Positions 10,063-19,826 of a stretch of DNA of 64,000 bases are shown piece after piece. Each line of letters begins with the position of its first letter. The stretch's first letter is position 1. The translations under genes and the position numbers were made by a program. The notes beneath the pieces were generated by a model. That model was not told where the DNA came from, ran no database searches, and saw only the letters and a list, made by a program, of their open reading frames with translations. The stretch comes from Pseudoalteromonas sp. Z1A8 (GTDB taxonomy: Bacteria; Pseudomonadota; Gammaproteobacteria; Enterobacterales; Alteromonadaceae): assembly GCF_011378855.1 (NCBI RefSeq), contig NZ_WTLB01000004.1, positions 42,452-106,451 on the forward strand, given 5' to 3'.

Positions 10063-10401
10063 ATGGCTACTGCAACAAATACGAAACCAAACACAACTTC
10101 AGATGTTAAGCCTGACGTTAAACTAACAAATACTGAATCACCTCTTACAGAGAAAGCAACATCAGCAGCGCACGATGCGGTAGATGCACTTTCTAGCAAA
10201 GCAGCAACAGCTGAAAGCAGTGTTCGTAAAGGCGCTTCGAGTTCAGCAGAAGCACTAAGCGAAAAACAACTTATTGCACGCGAAAAGTTAAGTGAATGTA
10301 CAGCTAAAACCCGTGCATTTGCTTCTGAAAATCCATTAGCAACCGCGGGTATTGCTTTTGCTGCGGGTATGCTGATTACATCACTATTTCGTCGTAAGTA
10401 A
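10063..10401 (+). CDS. DUF883 (YqjD/ElaB-family) membrane-anchored protein
   Basis: Small protein of 112 residues. The N-terminal two thirds are hydrophilic, rich in Ala, Ser, Thr and Lys, probably helical; the C-terminus ENPLATAGIAFAAGMLITSLFRRK is the single membrane anchor typical of DUF883. E. coli YqjD and ElaB bind stationary-phase ribosomes and tether them to the inner membrane; the same role here is inference. The start is the ATG at 10063, eight bases after AAGG, rather than an upstream TTG. It heads a three-gene operon. Confidence 0.8.
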   Translation: MATATNTKPNTTSDVKPDVKLTNTESPLTEKATSAAHDAVDALSSKAATAESSVRKGASSSAEALSEKQLIAREKLSECTAKTRAFASENPLATAGIAFAAGMLITSLFRRK

Positions 10402-10407
10402 TCAGTG

Positions 10408-10854
10408 ATGAATAACCCACAAACAAGCGCAGCCAAGGATGGTGAAGCGCAAAACCAAACAACTGAGCAGCAGAGCCAAAAGGACGATTGGCAAGATCAT
10501 ATTGCAAAGCTTTTAGAGTACTCTAAGCAGCTCAAGGATGATTACCAAACTCAAGGAAAGATCACCCATCAGCTTGCTAAAGCTGAATGGCGGTTATCGC
10601 TTAGATCGCTTGCATTGATCACTATATTTTTAGGCTGTTTTGCCAGTGGTTTGGTTTTGTTGTGGGCAGGATTTCTAGGTGCTGTTGGATACGGTGTATA
10701 TGATCTTTTTGGGTCAGTATGGCTAAGTATTGCAACAGCTACTTTGCTGCAAGTTGCTTGTTTAGCATGGCTTTGGAAAAATACGGTTTACCTAAGCAAT
10801 AAAATTGGCTTTAGTAAAACACTTAAAAGCTTAAAACAACTGTTTAACTTATAA
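10408..10854 (+). CDS. YqjE-like phage holin superfamily (DUF1469) membrane protein
   Basis: About 148 residues with a Gln/Glu/Lys-rich N-terminus (1-50) and two strong hydrophobic segments (about 70-95, LALITIFLGCFASGLVLLWAGFL region, and about 102-122). This topology and position after a DUF883 gene match E. coli YqjE. Function is unknown in the family. Starts 6 bases after the previous stop; a GTG at 10405 is an in-frame alternative and no clear ribosome site separates the two. Confidence 0.72.
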   Translation: MNNPQTSAAKDGEAQNQTTEQQSQKDDWQDHIAKLLEYSKQLKDDYQTQGKITHQLAKAEWRLSLRSLALITIFLGCFASGLVLLWAGFLGAVGYGVYDLFGSVWLSIATATLLQVACLAWLWKNTVYLSNKIGFSKTLKSLKQLFNL

Positions 10855-10864
10855 GGAAATTAAT

Positions 10865-11107
10865 ATGTTGGTTAACTACTTAATTAAAGCACCTAATGAA
10901 AACGTTGATGCTCTGAGTAAGCAAATGGATACGCGCAGTGAGTTAAAACGCCAACATCATGCAGCGTTTCAATATAGACTAAAGCGTTTTGCCGCAACTA
11001 AAGTGGGACTAACAAGTGCCTTTTTAGCCGGCGCAGCTGTACAAGCAGGGAAAGGCGAAACCAGCTTGGTAAGAAAATACGGCTGGCTTGTTAGGCTGTT
11101 TGCTTAA
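10865..11107 (+). CDS. Small YqjK-position protein, function unknown
   Basis: 80 residues, third gene of the operon, 10 bases after the yqjE-like stop with an AAGGA ribosome site just upstream. It is basic (RSELKRQHHAAFQYRLKRF) with a weakly hydrophobic middle (VGLTSAFLAGAAVQA). Position parallels E. coli yqjK, but similarity by eye is weak, so the name is not assigned. It ends 3 bases from the convergent stop of the hydroquinone reductase gene. Confidence 0.6.
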   Translation: MLVNYLIKAPNENVDALSKQMDTRSELKRQHHAAFQYRLKRFAATKVGLTSAFLAGAAVQAGKGETSLVRKYGWLVRLFA

Positions 11108-11110
11108 ACG

Positions 11111-12085
11111 CTAAACATTTCTACCGTGATCAGATAAGTAATCAATACTTGGACCACTTGGCACAACTTGTGTTGGGTTGATCATTGTGTGACTAAAGTA
11201 GTAATGACGCTTAATATGATAAAAATCAACTGTCTGTGCTACTCCCTTAACCTGGTATAGCTCTCTGAGGTATCCGCTCAGTGCAGGATAGCTTTCAATT
11301 GTGCGTAAATTACATTTAAAGTGACCAACGTACACACTATCAAACCGAATGAGAGTGGTGAATAATCGCCAATCTGCCTCTGTGAGTTCATTTGTGGCTA
11401 AATAACGCTGCTTTCTCAGTATCCCCTCTACTGTATCGAGTGCTTTAAATACATCATTAAATGCCTCTTCATACGCATCCTGAGTTGTTGCGAACCCTGT
11501 ACGATAAACACCATTATTTATACTTGGATAAATCAACGCGTTTAATTCATCAATTTTTGGTTGCAGCGCCTCAGGGTAGTAGTCATCGTTATTACCTGTT
11601 AACTCATTAAACGCACTATTGAACATACGTATAATATCGGCAGACTCATTACTGACAATTTTATTGAGCTTTTTATCCCACAATACGGGAACGGTTACTC
11701 GCCCGGAGTACTTTGGATTATTTTTTGTATAAACTTGATGTAAGTAGTTACTATTAAATAAAGCATCACCAGTACTGTGGTTTTGCGTATCAAAAGCCCA
11801 ACCACTATTAAGCATATCAGGACTAACAACCGACACCGTAATTAAATCTTGTAACCCTTTTAATGCTCTAAATATAAGCGTTCGATGCGCCCAAGGACAC
11901 GCAAGTGACACATATAAATGATACCTGTTCGCTTGAGCTTTAAAACCGGCCTCGCCCGTTATTCCAGCGCTACCATCAACAGTTATCCAGTGACGTAACT
12001 GCGCCGCCTCGCGCTCAAACTTACCATTACTTGAATCAGTGTCGTACCATTTATCTTGCCATTGACCGTTAACTAATAATCCCAT
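11111..12085 (-). CDS. yqjG: Glutathionyl-hydroquinone reductase (YqjG/ECM4, Xi-class GST)
   Basis: Reduces glutathionyl-hydroquinones to hydroquinones with glutathione in the cytosol. The 324 residues fit the family. The thioredoxin-like domain holds the signature ACPWAHR, with catalytic Cys63; the C-terminal helical domain carries TEADWRLFTTLIRFD, and HYYFSHTMINPTQ is the typical C-terminal stretch. It is 21 bp downstream of the pirin gene and probably cotranscribed. In E. coli yqjG also lies beside yqjD-E-K, so the neighbourhood is conserved. Confidence 0.92.
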   Translation of the reverse strand: MGLLVNGQWQDKWYDTDSSNGKFEREAAQLRHWITVDGSAGITGEAGFKAQANRYHLYVSLACPWAHRTLIFRALKGLQDLITVSVVSPDMLNSGWAFDTQNHSTGDALFNSNYLHQVYTKNNPKYSGRVTVPVLWDKKLNKIVSNESADIIRMFNSAFNELTGNNDDYYPEALQPKIDELNALIYPSINNGVYRTGFATTQDAYEEAFNDVFKALDTVEGILRKQRYLATNELTEADWRLFTTLIRFDSVYVGHFKCNLRTIESYPALSGYLRELYQVKGVAQTVDFYHIKRHYYFSHTMINPTQVVPSGPSIDYLSDHGRNV

Positions 12086-12106
12086 AAAACTCTCCTAAAA
12101 ATACCG

Positions 12107-12949
12107 TTAAATTTTGCCAAACTCGCCGTTTTGATAATCACGCACTGCTTGCTGTACTTCAGCTTGAGTCGTCATTACAAACGGCCCCATATGAGCAATC
12201 GGCTGATTAAGTGGATCGCCAGCTAAAACCAAAACACCAGCGCCGTGCTCAGAGCTAATATTAATGTCACTCCCTGGTTCCAAAATAAGTAACTTACCCG
12301 CTGGTATTGTTTGATTGTCGCTCATTATTAGTGAGCCGCTATGAATATAGAGCATTATTTTTTGTTGGCTAAGAGGCCCTAAAAAAATGCTTTTACTGGC
12401 TGGTAAAGTAATATCAGCAAGCGCCGCATTAGCCGCTAAACTTTGCAAACTACTTGTAAGCGCTTCGCTTTCAAACTGCCACGATCCCGCCAGTGCTTTT
12501 AACGTCACACCTTGTGTGTTAGTAAAACTCGGAGCTGGATTTTTCGTCGTATCTTGATAACGTGAATCACGCATTTTTTCTGCACTTGGCATGTTTATCC
12601 AAATTTGAAAGCCATGCAAACCGTCAACAGCATCTGCGAGTGGCATTTCACTGTGCATAACACCGCGCCCTGTACTCATCCATTGCACATCGCCTGCTTT
12701 AATTGCCTCTCTGTTGCCCATTTGGTCACGATGTTCAAAGCCACCTTTTAGAATATAAGTAAACGTTTCAATTCCTCGGTGCGGGTGTTCAGGAAAGCCT
12801 CCCATATAATCTTTTTTGTCGTCTGACTTAAGTTCATCAATCATTAAAAAGGGATCTAAATATTTACCATCAAACCCTGGTATACGACTAATGCTTACGC
12901 CGTCGCCATCTTGAGTTGCATAAGCTGTAAGTATTTTTGATATTTTCAT
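12107..12949 (-). CDS. Pirin family protein (bicupin)
   Basis: 280-residue two-cupin protein. The N-terminal metal site is intact: H55 and H57 in PEHPHRGIET, H99 and E101 in VMHSEMP, matching the ligands of human pirin. The C-terminal cupin (from about 180) is more degenerate. Related YhhW and pirins show quercetin dioxygenase activity or act as redox-sensitive cofactors; the substrate here is unknown. It lies upstream of yqjG in an apparent two-gene operon; E. coli has a pirin (yhaK) near yqjG too. Confidence 0.85.
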   Translation of the reverse strand: MKISKILTAYATQDGDGVSISRIPGFDGKYLDPFLMIDELKSDDKKDYMGGFPEHPHRGIETFTYILKGGFEHRDQMGNREAIKAGDVQWMSTGRGVMHSEMPLADAVDGLHGFQIWINMPSAEKMRDSRYQDTTKNPAPSFTNTQGVTLKALAGSWQFESEALTSSLQSLAANAALADITLPASKSIFLGPLSQQKIMLYIHSGSLIMSDNQTIPAGKLLILEPGSDINISSEHGAGVLVLAGDPLNQPIAHMGPFVMTTQAEVQQAVRDYQNGEFGKI

Positions 12950-13172
12950 TTTTTAATTCACTCGAAAGAATAAGTTGATAGAGTTATTAAATCATTCATT
13001 AAACAAAACAACTATGTCTTTAAATCGAGCTAACCATTCTATTTTTTAGAATTTAAAGCTACTGCACATATTATTTATGTATTTAGGACAATGATTTACC
13101 TTTTTTAAAATGCCATATTTATAGATAAACACTTAAATATTAATAACTCTTGAATACAACCCTATATATTGT

Positions 13173-16100
13173 ATGGTTATTTTTATCATTATTGACTACA
13201 ATCATTTTTTAGGAATTGAGCTTAGGGAAAAACTTATTTTTACTTCATCACTTAAAAGCCAACTTTACAGGTTGTTAATTTTACTCAGTATCCCCGGTGC
13301 AGTCGTGACTGTATTGACACTGTGGTTTGATCGCGACGCTGCGATTGAAAAAAGTGAAAAAAGAATAGTTAATATCGCTAAGCACTTGACCCATCATCAA
13401 AAAACAATGGTCGATGATGTACAGCGGTTAACTATTTTTCTGGCAAATAAAGCGGCAAACACTGAAGAGTTACCGACCACCTGCCCTAGCTATTTTTTTG
13501 AAATAAAAGCTCTTTACAGCAATATTGCAAATATAGGTATTGTTGATAAAAACGGCGACCTAAAATGCGTAACAAATGGCCGTAGTAATAATATTAATAT
13601 AAGCGATAGACACTATTTTCAAAATGCCATTAATAATAAAAACTTTTCTGTTGGGTACTTTCAGTACGATAGAAGTATTCAAGCTCAAAGCGTTAACTTT
13701 GCGTACCCTATAATAAATAGTAATAACCAAGTACAAGGTGCACTTGTTACTGTAATTGCATTAAATTGGTGGAACATTGCGTTAAGCCAAGCTGAGCTAC
13801 CTAACAATGCTAAGGCGGTTATTGCTGACTCTAACGGCTTAATACTCGCTAATTACCCTAAGCGCCCAATCGAATTGGGTAAAAAAATCACAGATACAGA
13901 TTTACTTCACGACAATAGTGCATTAGCTGTTTTCAAAAATGCGAGCGGCGAAAACCAAGTTTTTCACCGATCTGTTATCTATAACGACAAACACAATAAT
14001 AATTTAGATATCTACATCGCGGTCTCAGTAGACGATTTTATTAACGAGGTTAATGCTAATTTTGCCAAGACAATCATCGCATTTTTAGTCGCGATTCTAT
14101 TACTCGTATTACTTGCCAGACGACTTATTAAAATAAGCATATTTGACCCTATCACTGATTTGTCACATGCAACCGACGAACTTGCTAGCGGCACAATGCC
14201 TAAGCACGTAAAAAAACCAAATAGCCCCGAATTACACACACTTTACGACCGTTTTGAAGTAATGGCTGTGACTCGCTTATCGGCAGAAGCTAAATTAAAA
14301 AATAAACACAATGAATTAATGAGCTTGCTCAATGCACTACCTGACACCTATTTACGTATAAACGCGCTTGGAAAAATACTTTATATCGGTGGTAATATTA
14401 ATTCGCTATTTGAAATAGAAGCAGGATCAACCTCAAAGCTCTCTGACTTATTATCGAAAGCGAATACCCAATTACTCCTTGCACATTTAGACAGCTCGCA
14501 AACTATTGAATTTAAGGTAAGAGAAGGTGTAACAGAGCATTTTTTTGAAGCTCGTATTAATGCGCTTAAAAACAATAATGAATACATCGTTGTGCTTAGA
14601 GATATTAGTCAGAAAAAAACCAATGAAAAAGCACTTCACTTAGCATCGCTTGTGTACAACAACAGTAGTGAAGGCATGACGATAACCGACCCTAACGGCA
14701 TTATTTACGATGTAAACCCCGCTTTTTGTACAACAACCCAATACAGTAAAGAAGAAGTCATTGGTAAAACCAGTCATATTTTGTCATCCGGCAAGCACAC
14801 TAAAGAATTTTATCAAAAAATGTGGGCAGAACTTAAAAATACTGGCCGTTGGCAAGGTGAAATAGTAAATCGTAAAAAGAACGGTGATATTTATACTGAG
14901 TGGCTAAAAATAGATACCGTATACGATGAGAAAAATATTCCAACCCGTCGCGTGGCTATTTTTACGGACATAACAGAAAAAAAACAAGCTGATGAAACCA
15001 TATGGCGACAAACTCATTTTGACCATCTGACTAGCTTACCCAATCGTTTAGAATTAAAAGAGCGCTTAAATCAACGCTTTTTAAATATAGGTACCCCTGA
15101 TAATCAATTGGTTGTCATGCTTTTAGATATTGATCACTTTAAAGATATTAATGACACATTGGGCCATCACTATGGCGACAACTTATTAAAACTCGTATCG
15201 CAACGTATAGTGCAGTCGGCAAAAAATGCGTCATTTGTAGCCCGAATTGGTGGTGATGAATTTGTTATTGTATTTAATCACATTAAAAGTACCCGCCATA
15301 CAAATCAAATTGCCAGTAATATTTTACAAAGTATCTCATCAGTACTACACATAGACAATGAAGAGCAATTTATTAGTGCAAGTATGGGTATTGCCTGTGC
15401 GCCAACCGATGGTGAAAGTACTGAGCAACTTTTAAAAGCAGCCGATCAGGCAATGTACAAAGCAAAAAGTAACGGCCGTAACTGTTTTGAATTTTTCTCA
15501 GAAGATATGCGTATTCACGCACAAGCGCGTATGCAGTTATTGAAAGATTTACGAATAGCCATAGACCTTGAGCAATTTGAATTATTTTATCAACCGATTG
15601 TTGCTTTAGACGATTTACATATACACAAAGCAGAAGGGCTTATTCGTTGGAATCACCCTAAAAATGGTTTAGTAACCCCCGCCTCGTTTATTCCGCTTGC
15701 TGAGGAAACAAGACAAATTAACTCATTAGGTCAGTTTGTATTTACTCAAGCAATACAAACCCTAAAAGAAATTAAAGCAACTACTGGTGAGCAATTTCAA
15801 ATAAGCGTTAATGTATCGCCTGTACAACTATCCACTGTCGATAGTGGAATAGATGATTGGTGCGATATGCTCAGTGCCGCAAAATTGCCAGCATCATCTA
15901 TTGTTGCAGAAATTACTGAAGGCCTTATGGTAAATCCAGAGAAACTCACGCAGAGCCGATTAAAAAAATTAGTTCAGTCGGGTATGCAATTAGCACTTGA
16001 TGATTTCGGCACTGGTTACTCATCACTTGCCTACTTACAAGAAATGGATGCTGATTACCTTAAAATAGATAAACGCTTTGTTGATAACATCCAGCAAGGT

Positions 16101-16319
16101 AGTCAAGAGCTTGCCCTTTGTGAGGCAATTATAGTGATGGCTCACCAACTCGGGCTTAAAGTGATTGCTGAGGGAATCGAGACATCACTGCAAATGGAGC
16201 TATTACTAAACGCAGGTTGCGATTATGGGCAAGGTTATTTATTTTCAAAGCCACTTCCTAAAAATGAGTTTATGGCACTGCTTAGCAGTAAAAAAGTGGT
16301 TATTTCAAACAATAAATAA
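13173..16319 (+). CDS. Membrane sensor diguanylate cyclase/phosphodiesterase (dCACHE-HAMP-PAS-GGDEF-EAL)
   Basis: 1048-residue cyclic-di-GMP enzyme. Order: membrane segment about 30-50; periplasmic dCACHE-like sensor about 55-290 (GIVDKNGDLKCV, SDRHYF, YPIINSNNQ); second membrane segment about 295-315; HAMP-like linker; two PAS-like domains (about 385-480 and 490-605); GGDEF domain with intact GGDEF near 693; EAL domain from about 800. The EAL site reads EGL but keeps the Glu, and NVSP, DDFGTGYSS, KIDKRF, AEGIET and GQGY are present, so both activities are plausible. The residues five before GGDEF are not RxxD, so no inhibitory site is seen. The true start is uncertain: ATG at 13173 lacks a good ribosome site. 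Confidence 0.9.
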   Translation: MVIFIIIDYNHFLGIELREKLIFTSSLKSQLYRLLILLSIPGAVVTVLTLWFDRDAAIEKSEKRIVNIAKHLTHHQKTMVDDVQRLTIFLANKAANTEELPTTCPSYFFEIKALYSNIANIGIVDKNGDLKCVTNGRSNNINISDRHYFQNAINNKNFSVGYFQYDRSIQAQSVNFAYPIINSNNQVQGALVTVIALNWWNIALSQAELPNNAKAVIADSNGLILANYPKRPIELGKKITDTDLLHDNSALAVFKNASGENQVFHRSVIYNDKHNNNLDIYIAVSVDDFINEVNANFAKTIIAFLVAILLLVLLARRLIKISIFDPITDLSHATDELASGTMPKHVKKPNSPELHTLYDRFEVMAVTRLSAEAKLKNKHNELMSLLNALPDTYLRINALGKILYIGGNINSLFEIEAGSTSKLSDLLSKANTQLLLAHLDSSQTIEFKVREGVTEHFFEARINALKNNNEYIVVLRDISQKKTNEKALHLASLVYNNSSEGMTITDPNGIIYDVNPAFCTTTQYSKEEVIGKTSHILSSGKHTKEFYQKMWAELKNTGRWQGEIVNRKKNGDIYTEWLKIDTVYDEKNIPTRRVAIFTDITEKKQADETIWRQTHFDHLTSLPNRLELKERLNQRFLNIGTPDNQLVVMLLDIDHFKDINDTLGHHYGDNLLKLVSQRIVQSAKNASFVARIGGDEFVIVFNHIKSTRHTNQIASNILQSISSVLHIDNEEQFISASMGIACAPTDGESTEQLLKAADQAMYKAKSNGRNCFEFFSEDMRIHAQARMQLLKDLRIAIDLEQFELFYQPIVALDDLHIHKAEGLIRWNHPKNGLVTPASFIPLAEETRQINSLGQFVFTQAIQTLKEIKATTGEQFQISVNVSPVQLSTVDSGIDDWCDMLSAAKLPASSIVAEITEGLMVNPEKLTQSRLKKLVQSGMQLALDDFGTGYSSLAYLQEMDADYLKIDKRFVDNIQQGSQELALCEAIIVMAHQLGLKVIAEGIETSLQMELLLNAGCDYGQGYLFSKPLPKNEFMALLSSKKVVISNNK

Positions 16320-16392
16320 ACTGTTATGCAATAAATATACTGTGTATGCGGTCAGTTAAGCAATCAGATATAAAGTAGTAGCAGGATTTAAA

Positions 16393-17280
16393 ATGGCAAA
16401 AGCAACATTAGAGCAATGGCGAATGTTTAAAGCGGTTGTGGATCATGGCGGGTTTGCAGGCGCAAGCGCAGCTGTACATAAAAGTCAGTCAACCGTACAC
16501 CACGCTGTGCAAAAACTTGAAGCCGCCTTGCAAATTAAGTTGCTTGAAGTAAAAGGTCGTAAAGCATTTTTAACCGATAGCGGTAAGCTCATTTTACGCA
16601 GAGCTGAATTTTTAATTGAAGAAGCGACTAAAATAGAATCGGTAGCCAGCACTCTTAGCGAAGGCGTAGAAAGCACATTGAAAATAGCCGTTGATGAAGT
16701 GCTCCCACACGCTATTTTATACCAAGCACTTGCTAAAACGAGTGAACTTTATCCCCTTTTAAAAATTGATTTAGTTGAAAGCGTGCTAACAGGTGCAAAC
16801 GAATTATTACATAACTCAGTAGTTGATTTAGCCATTTCGTCAATTCCTATCTATGGAATTAGCTGTAGTACGCTGTGCAATATAGAGTTTATAGCGGTTG
16901 CGCATAAAGACCACGTTTTACACCAGCATACTGAACAACTCAATTTTCGTGATTTAAAGCTGCACAGGCAAATAGTAGTGCGCGATTCAGCAACCCACAC
17001 TAGTCACAATGAAGGCTGGCTAGGTGCTGATATGCGCTGGACAGTAAGCCACTTACGCAACTCTATTGATATGGTTAGTCAAAATTTAGGTTACGCTTGG
17101 CTGCCAAAAACACAAATTGCACACTTAATTGAAGATCAAACCCTCATTGCACTTAATTTAGACCAAGGTACAACCCGCACTCTTAACTTATATTTAATGT
17201 GCAACGATAACGACAGGCTTGGTCCTGCTGCACAAGAATTTAAAGAGCAAATTACTGCACTTACTAACTTAGCTAACTAA
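16393..17280 (+). CDS. LysR-family transcriptional regulator
   Basis: 295 residues. The N-terminal winged helix-turn-helix (about 5-65) contains GGFAGASAAVHKSQSTVHHAVQKLE, a standard LTTR recognition helix; the rest is a periplasmic-binding-protein-like effector domain. Target and ligand are unknown. E. coli has the LTTR yhaJ close to yqjG and the pirin yhaK, so this may be its positional counterpart, although here the GGDEF/EAL gene intervenes. It ends 8 bases from the convergent YihY-family gene. Confidence 0.88.
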   Translation: MAKATLEQWRMFKAVVDHGGFAGASAAVHKSQSTVHHAVQKLEAALQIKLLEVKGRKAFLTDSGKLILRRAEFLIEEATKIESVASTLSEGVESTLKIAVDEVLPHAILYQALAKTSELYPLLKIDLVESVLTGANELLHNSVVDLAISSIPIYGISCSTLCNIEFIAVAHKDHVLHQHTEQLNFRDLKLHRQIVVRDSATHTSHNEGWLGADMRWTVSHLRNSIDMVSQNLGYAWLPKTQIAHLIEDQTLIALNLDQGTTRTLNLYLMCNDNDRLGPAAQEFKEQITALTNLAN

Positions 17281-17288
17281 TCGGCAAT

Positions 17289-18242
17289 TTATTCGTTTTT
17301 TACATCGAGGTGATCTGCTACATAGGCGCCTCGCTGCCCACGCTCTTTAGCTGGGCCTACAGTGCTATCTTTACCTGTTTGCTGCTCAGTAGCTGCATTA
17401 ATTACAGCACCTAATGTGATTATATAAGCGCTGATATACAACCACATCAGCATGATCACTACACCACCTAGTGAGCCATACGTTTCGTTGTAACTAGAAA
17501 AACGCGACACATAAAATGAAAAACCTATAGATGCTAAAATCCACAGCACGGTAGCAATAGACGACCCCATTGTGATCCAACGCCATTTAGCAGGTTTACG
17601 ATGTGGGGCATAACGATATAAAAGTACCAATGCAAAATTAAAGGTAAAAGCCAATAATGGCCAAGAAATGAGTTTAATTAATAAATCTATACTTTCTTTT
17701 AGTCCCACTAAATTAAGTACAATAGGTAAAATACCAATAATTAATAGCGCAAAAATTGCGACTACAATCGCTCCTACCGAAAATAAAAAGCGCACTAGTT
17801 GAGCCTGAAAAAATGAGCGTTTTTCATATTCACGATAACTAATATTACATGCAGTAATAAGTGCTTGGCTGCCCTTTGAACTACTCCAAATAGTAAGTAT
17901 GAGCGTACCAATTGCACTTAAGCTCAAGCTTGCACTTGATGTTTTAGCAAGGCTAGAAACCTGAGATAAAATCAGTTCACTGGTGCTTGGTGGAAGCAAA
18001 GTAACTATTTTACTTAAGTGCTCACTTATATCTGTTGGGGATGAAAAGTACGCATACACTGATACCATCGCCGCAATGGCTGGAAAAATAGCAAGTAACG
18101 CATAAAATGCCACACCGGCTGCCACTATAGATAAGTTATCTTCACTCATTTGCTTAAAAATACGTTTAACAATATCCCACCAACCTATAAAAGGGATATG
18201 TGCAGGCTGCTCTGCTTGCTGTCCTCGTTTAGCTTCTTTCAT
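17289..18242 (-). CDS. YihY/BrkB family inner-membrane protein
   Basis: Polytopic protein of 317 residues with six hydrophobic segments and the family marks AAGVAFYALLAIFPAIAA (about 43-60), WSSSKGSQAL and YGSLGGVVIMLMWLY. The family was once misnamed RNase BN; its function is unsettled. The frame is open to 18302, but ATG at 18242 (MKEAKRGQQAEQ) gives the usual hydrophilic N-terminus and is chosen. Divergent from the MscS gene with 117 bp between. Confidence 0.88.
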   Translation of the reverse strand: MKEAKRGQQAEQPAHIPFIGWWDIVKRIFKQMSEDNLSIVAAGVAFYALLAIFPAIAAMVSVYAYFSSPTDISEHLSKIVTLLPPSTSELILSQVSSLAKTSSASLSLSAIGTLILTIWSSSKGSQALITACNISYREYEKRSFFQAQLVRFLFSVGAIVVAIFALLIIGILPIVLNLVGLKESIDLLIKLISWPLLAFTFNFALVLLYRYAPHRKPAKWRWITMGSSIATVLWILASIGFSFYVSRFSSYNETYGSLGGVVIMLMWLYISAYIITLGAVINAATEQQTGKDSTVGPAKERGQRGAYVADHLDVKNE

Positions 18243-18359
18243 TCTAAACCTCAATATTTGTATTACGTTACTACAGCAAAATATTTGCCAAGTTATAAGC
18301 ATTTGGTACCAAACTTGCTAATATTTATCTACAAATGACTCTAACACGGAAGATAAGCC

Positions 18360-19439
18360 ATGCTCGGTACCCTAAAAAGCAGTGTATCGCTAAATAATAC
18401 AACACCAATAACTGAAGTGCTCAAAGTTGATACACTTTCGTGGAATTTCTTTTATGAGCAAGGCGTGCAATTACTTCACGTAACAGCGCAAATATTACCC
18501 ACTCTTTTACTCGGCATAATGCTTTTAATACTCAGTTACTTAATTTCAGGACCACTTTCTCGATTGCTTATAAAGCCCATTGACTATATGACTGACAGTA
18601 AACTGGTTCATTTAGTTGTAAGGCGCAGTATAAGCACTTTAATTATTTTATTTGGCGTGTACTTATTTTTACGTTTAGCAGGGCTTACTCAGTTTGCTGT
18701 TGCTATTATGAGTGGGACTGGGTTAATAGGTTTAATACTCGGCTTTGCTTTTAGAGACATAGCAGAGAACTTTATTGCCAGTTTATTACTGAGCGTACAA
18801 AGACCTTTTAAAATTGACGATGTAATTGAAGTGGATGGCCGATTAGGTATTGTTAAAAAAGTAACCGCAAGAGCAACCACGCTTGTTGATTACGATGGCA
18901 ATCATATTCAAATACCCAATGCGACTGTATATAAAAATACTATTAAAAACCTGACTGCCAATCCAAAAATGCGCGGCAAAGTAGAAATTGGTATTGGCTA
19001 CGATAACGATATACGCAGCGCACAAACTCTTGCGCTAGATATTGCCAATCAACAAAATGCGGTACTTAGCGACCCACCTGCGCAGGTTTTAATAAAAAAC
19101 TTAGGCTCATCAACAATTAACTTTGTTTTGTATTTTTGGGTTAATAGCGAGCAGCACAGTCCATTAAAAGTAGGCTCACAACTTATGCGAGAGCTGGTCA
19201 ATGAATTTACAACACAAAATATCAGCATGCCCGATGACGCACGAGAAAGAATTATACTCACAGCCCCTAATGAAAGTGTTTCTAGCTTAGAGCAAAAACA
19301 ACCATCGCAAATACAAAGCGGAAAGAATGAAACTGTTAAGCAAGCTAAAACACTTGATGATGTAAGCAGTGATACCGATGAAATACGCGAACAAGCAGAG
19401 CAGTCTCGCGATCCAGAACAAGGTAAAAATATTATTTAA
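18360..19439 (+). CDS. MscS-family mechanosensitive channel
   Basis: 359-residue small-conductance mechanosensitive channel homologue. Three transmembrane segments occupy about 42-140; TM3 with the pore-lining GLIGLILGFAFRDIAENFIASLLL is at about 118-141. The beta domain (DDVIEVDGRLGIVKKVTARATTLVDYDGNHIQIPN) and an alpha/beta cytosolic cage follow. Residues from about 300 form an extra hydrophilic, Gln/Glu/Ser-rich tail absent from E. coli MscS, probably disordered. It would open under membrane tension to release solutes. Confidence 0.9.
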   Translation: MLGTLKSSVSLNNTTPITEVLKVDTLSWNFFYEQGVQLLHVTAQILPTLLLGIMLLILSYLISGPLSRLLIKPIDYMTDSKLVHLVVRRSISTLIILFGVYLFLRLAGLTQFAVAIMSGTGLIGLILGFAFRDIAENFIASLLLSVQRPFKIDDVIEVDGRLGIVKKVTARATTLVDYDGNHIQIPNATVYKNTIKNLTANPKMRGKVEIGIGYDNDIRSAQTLALDIANQQNAVLSDPPAQVLIKNLGSSTINFVLYFWVNSEQHSPLKVGSQLMRELVNEFTTQNISMPDDARERIILTAPNESVSSLEQKQPSQIQSGKNETVKQAKTLDDVSSDTDEIREQAEQSRDPEQGKNII

Positions 19440-19683
19440 GGAAGTGTAAATTGTATTGGCCACTACAGCAATAAACTATAAATCTAGACCTTTGATATAT
19501 GAAGTCAAGATTTGACCTTGAGGGGTCATTACTGTGAAAATTAAAACAGAAAACAGCGAGCAAATATCAGCAACTTCGAAAAGCTACTGTCATAAAACTT
19601 AAACTACTCAGTAAAACTATTCATTAAAAAATTAAAACCGCAATTATTTAGTCATTTTCATGCGTGTAATTTAGCTTTAAGGG

Positions 19684-19810
19684 TGCTAATGACTTACCTT
19701 AATGGGTGAAACGTGAGTAATTATATAAAAAAGATGAGCGCTCGACTCAAAAAAGTAGATTTAGTGGCACAACTTTGTTTGTTCAATTAGAGTAGCTGTC
19801 TAGTTTAATT
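19684..19810. repeat. Imperfect direct repeat, copy A
   Basis: Starts TGCTAATGACTTACC and ends GTCTAGTTTAATT. Shares long near-identical blocks with copy B at 19827, for example CTCAAAAAAGTA-ATTTAGTGGC and CTTTGTTTGT, and offsets of 143 falling to 138 bp show small indels. Its nature is unknown; it has no coding capacity worth noting. Confidence 0.75.
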
Positions 19811-19826
19811 ATTTAGGTCTAACCAG

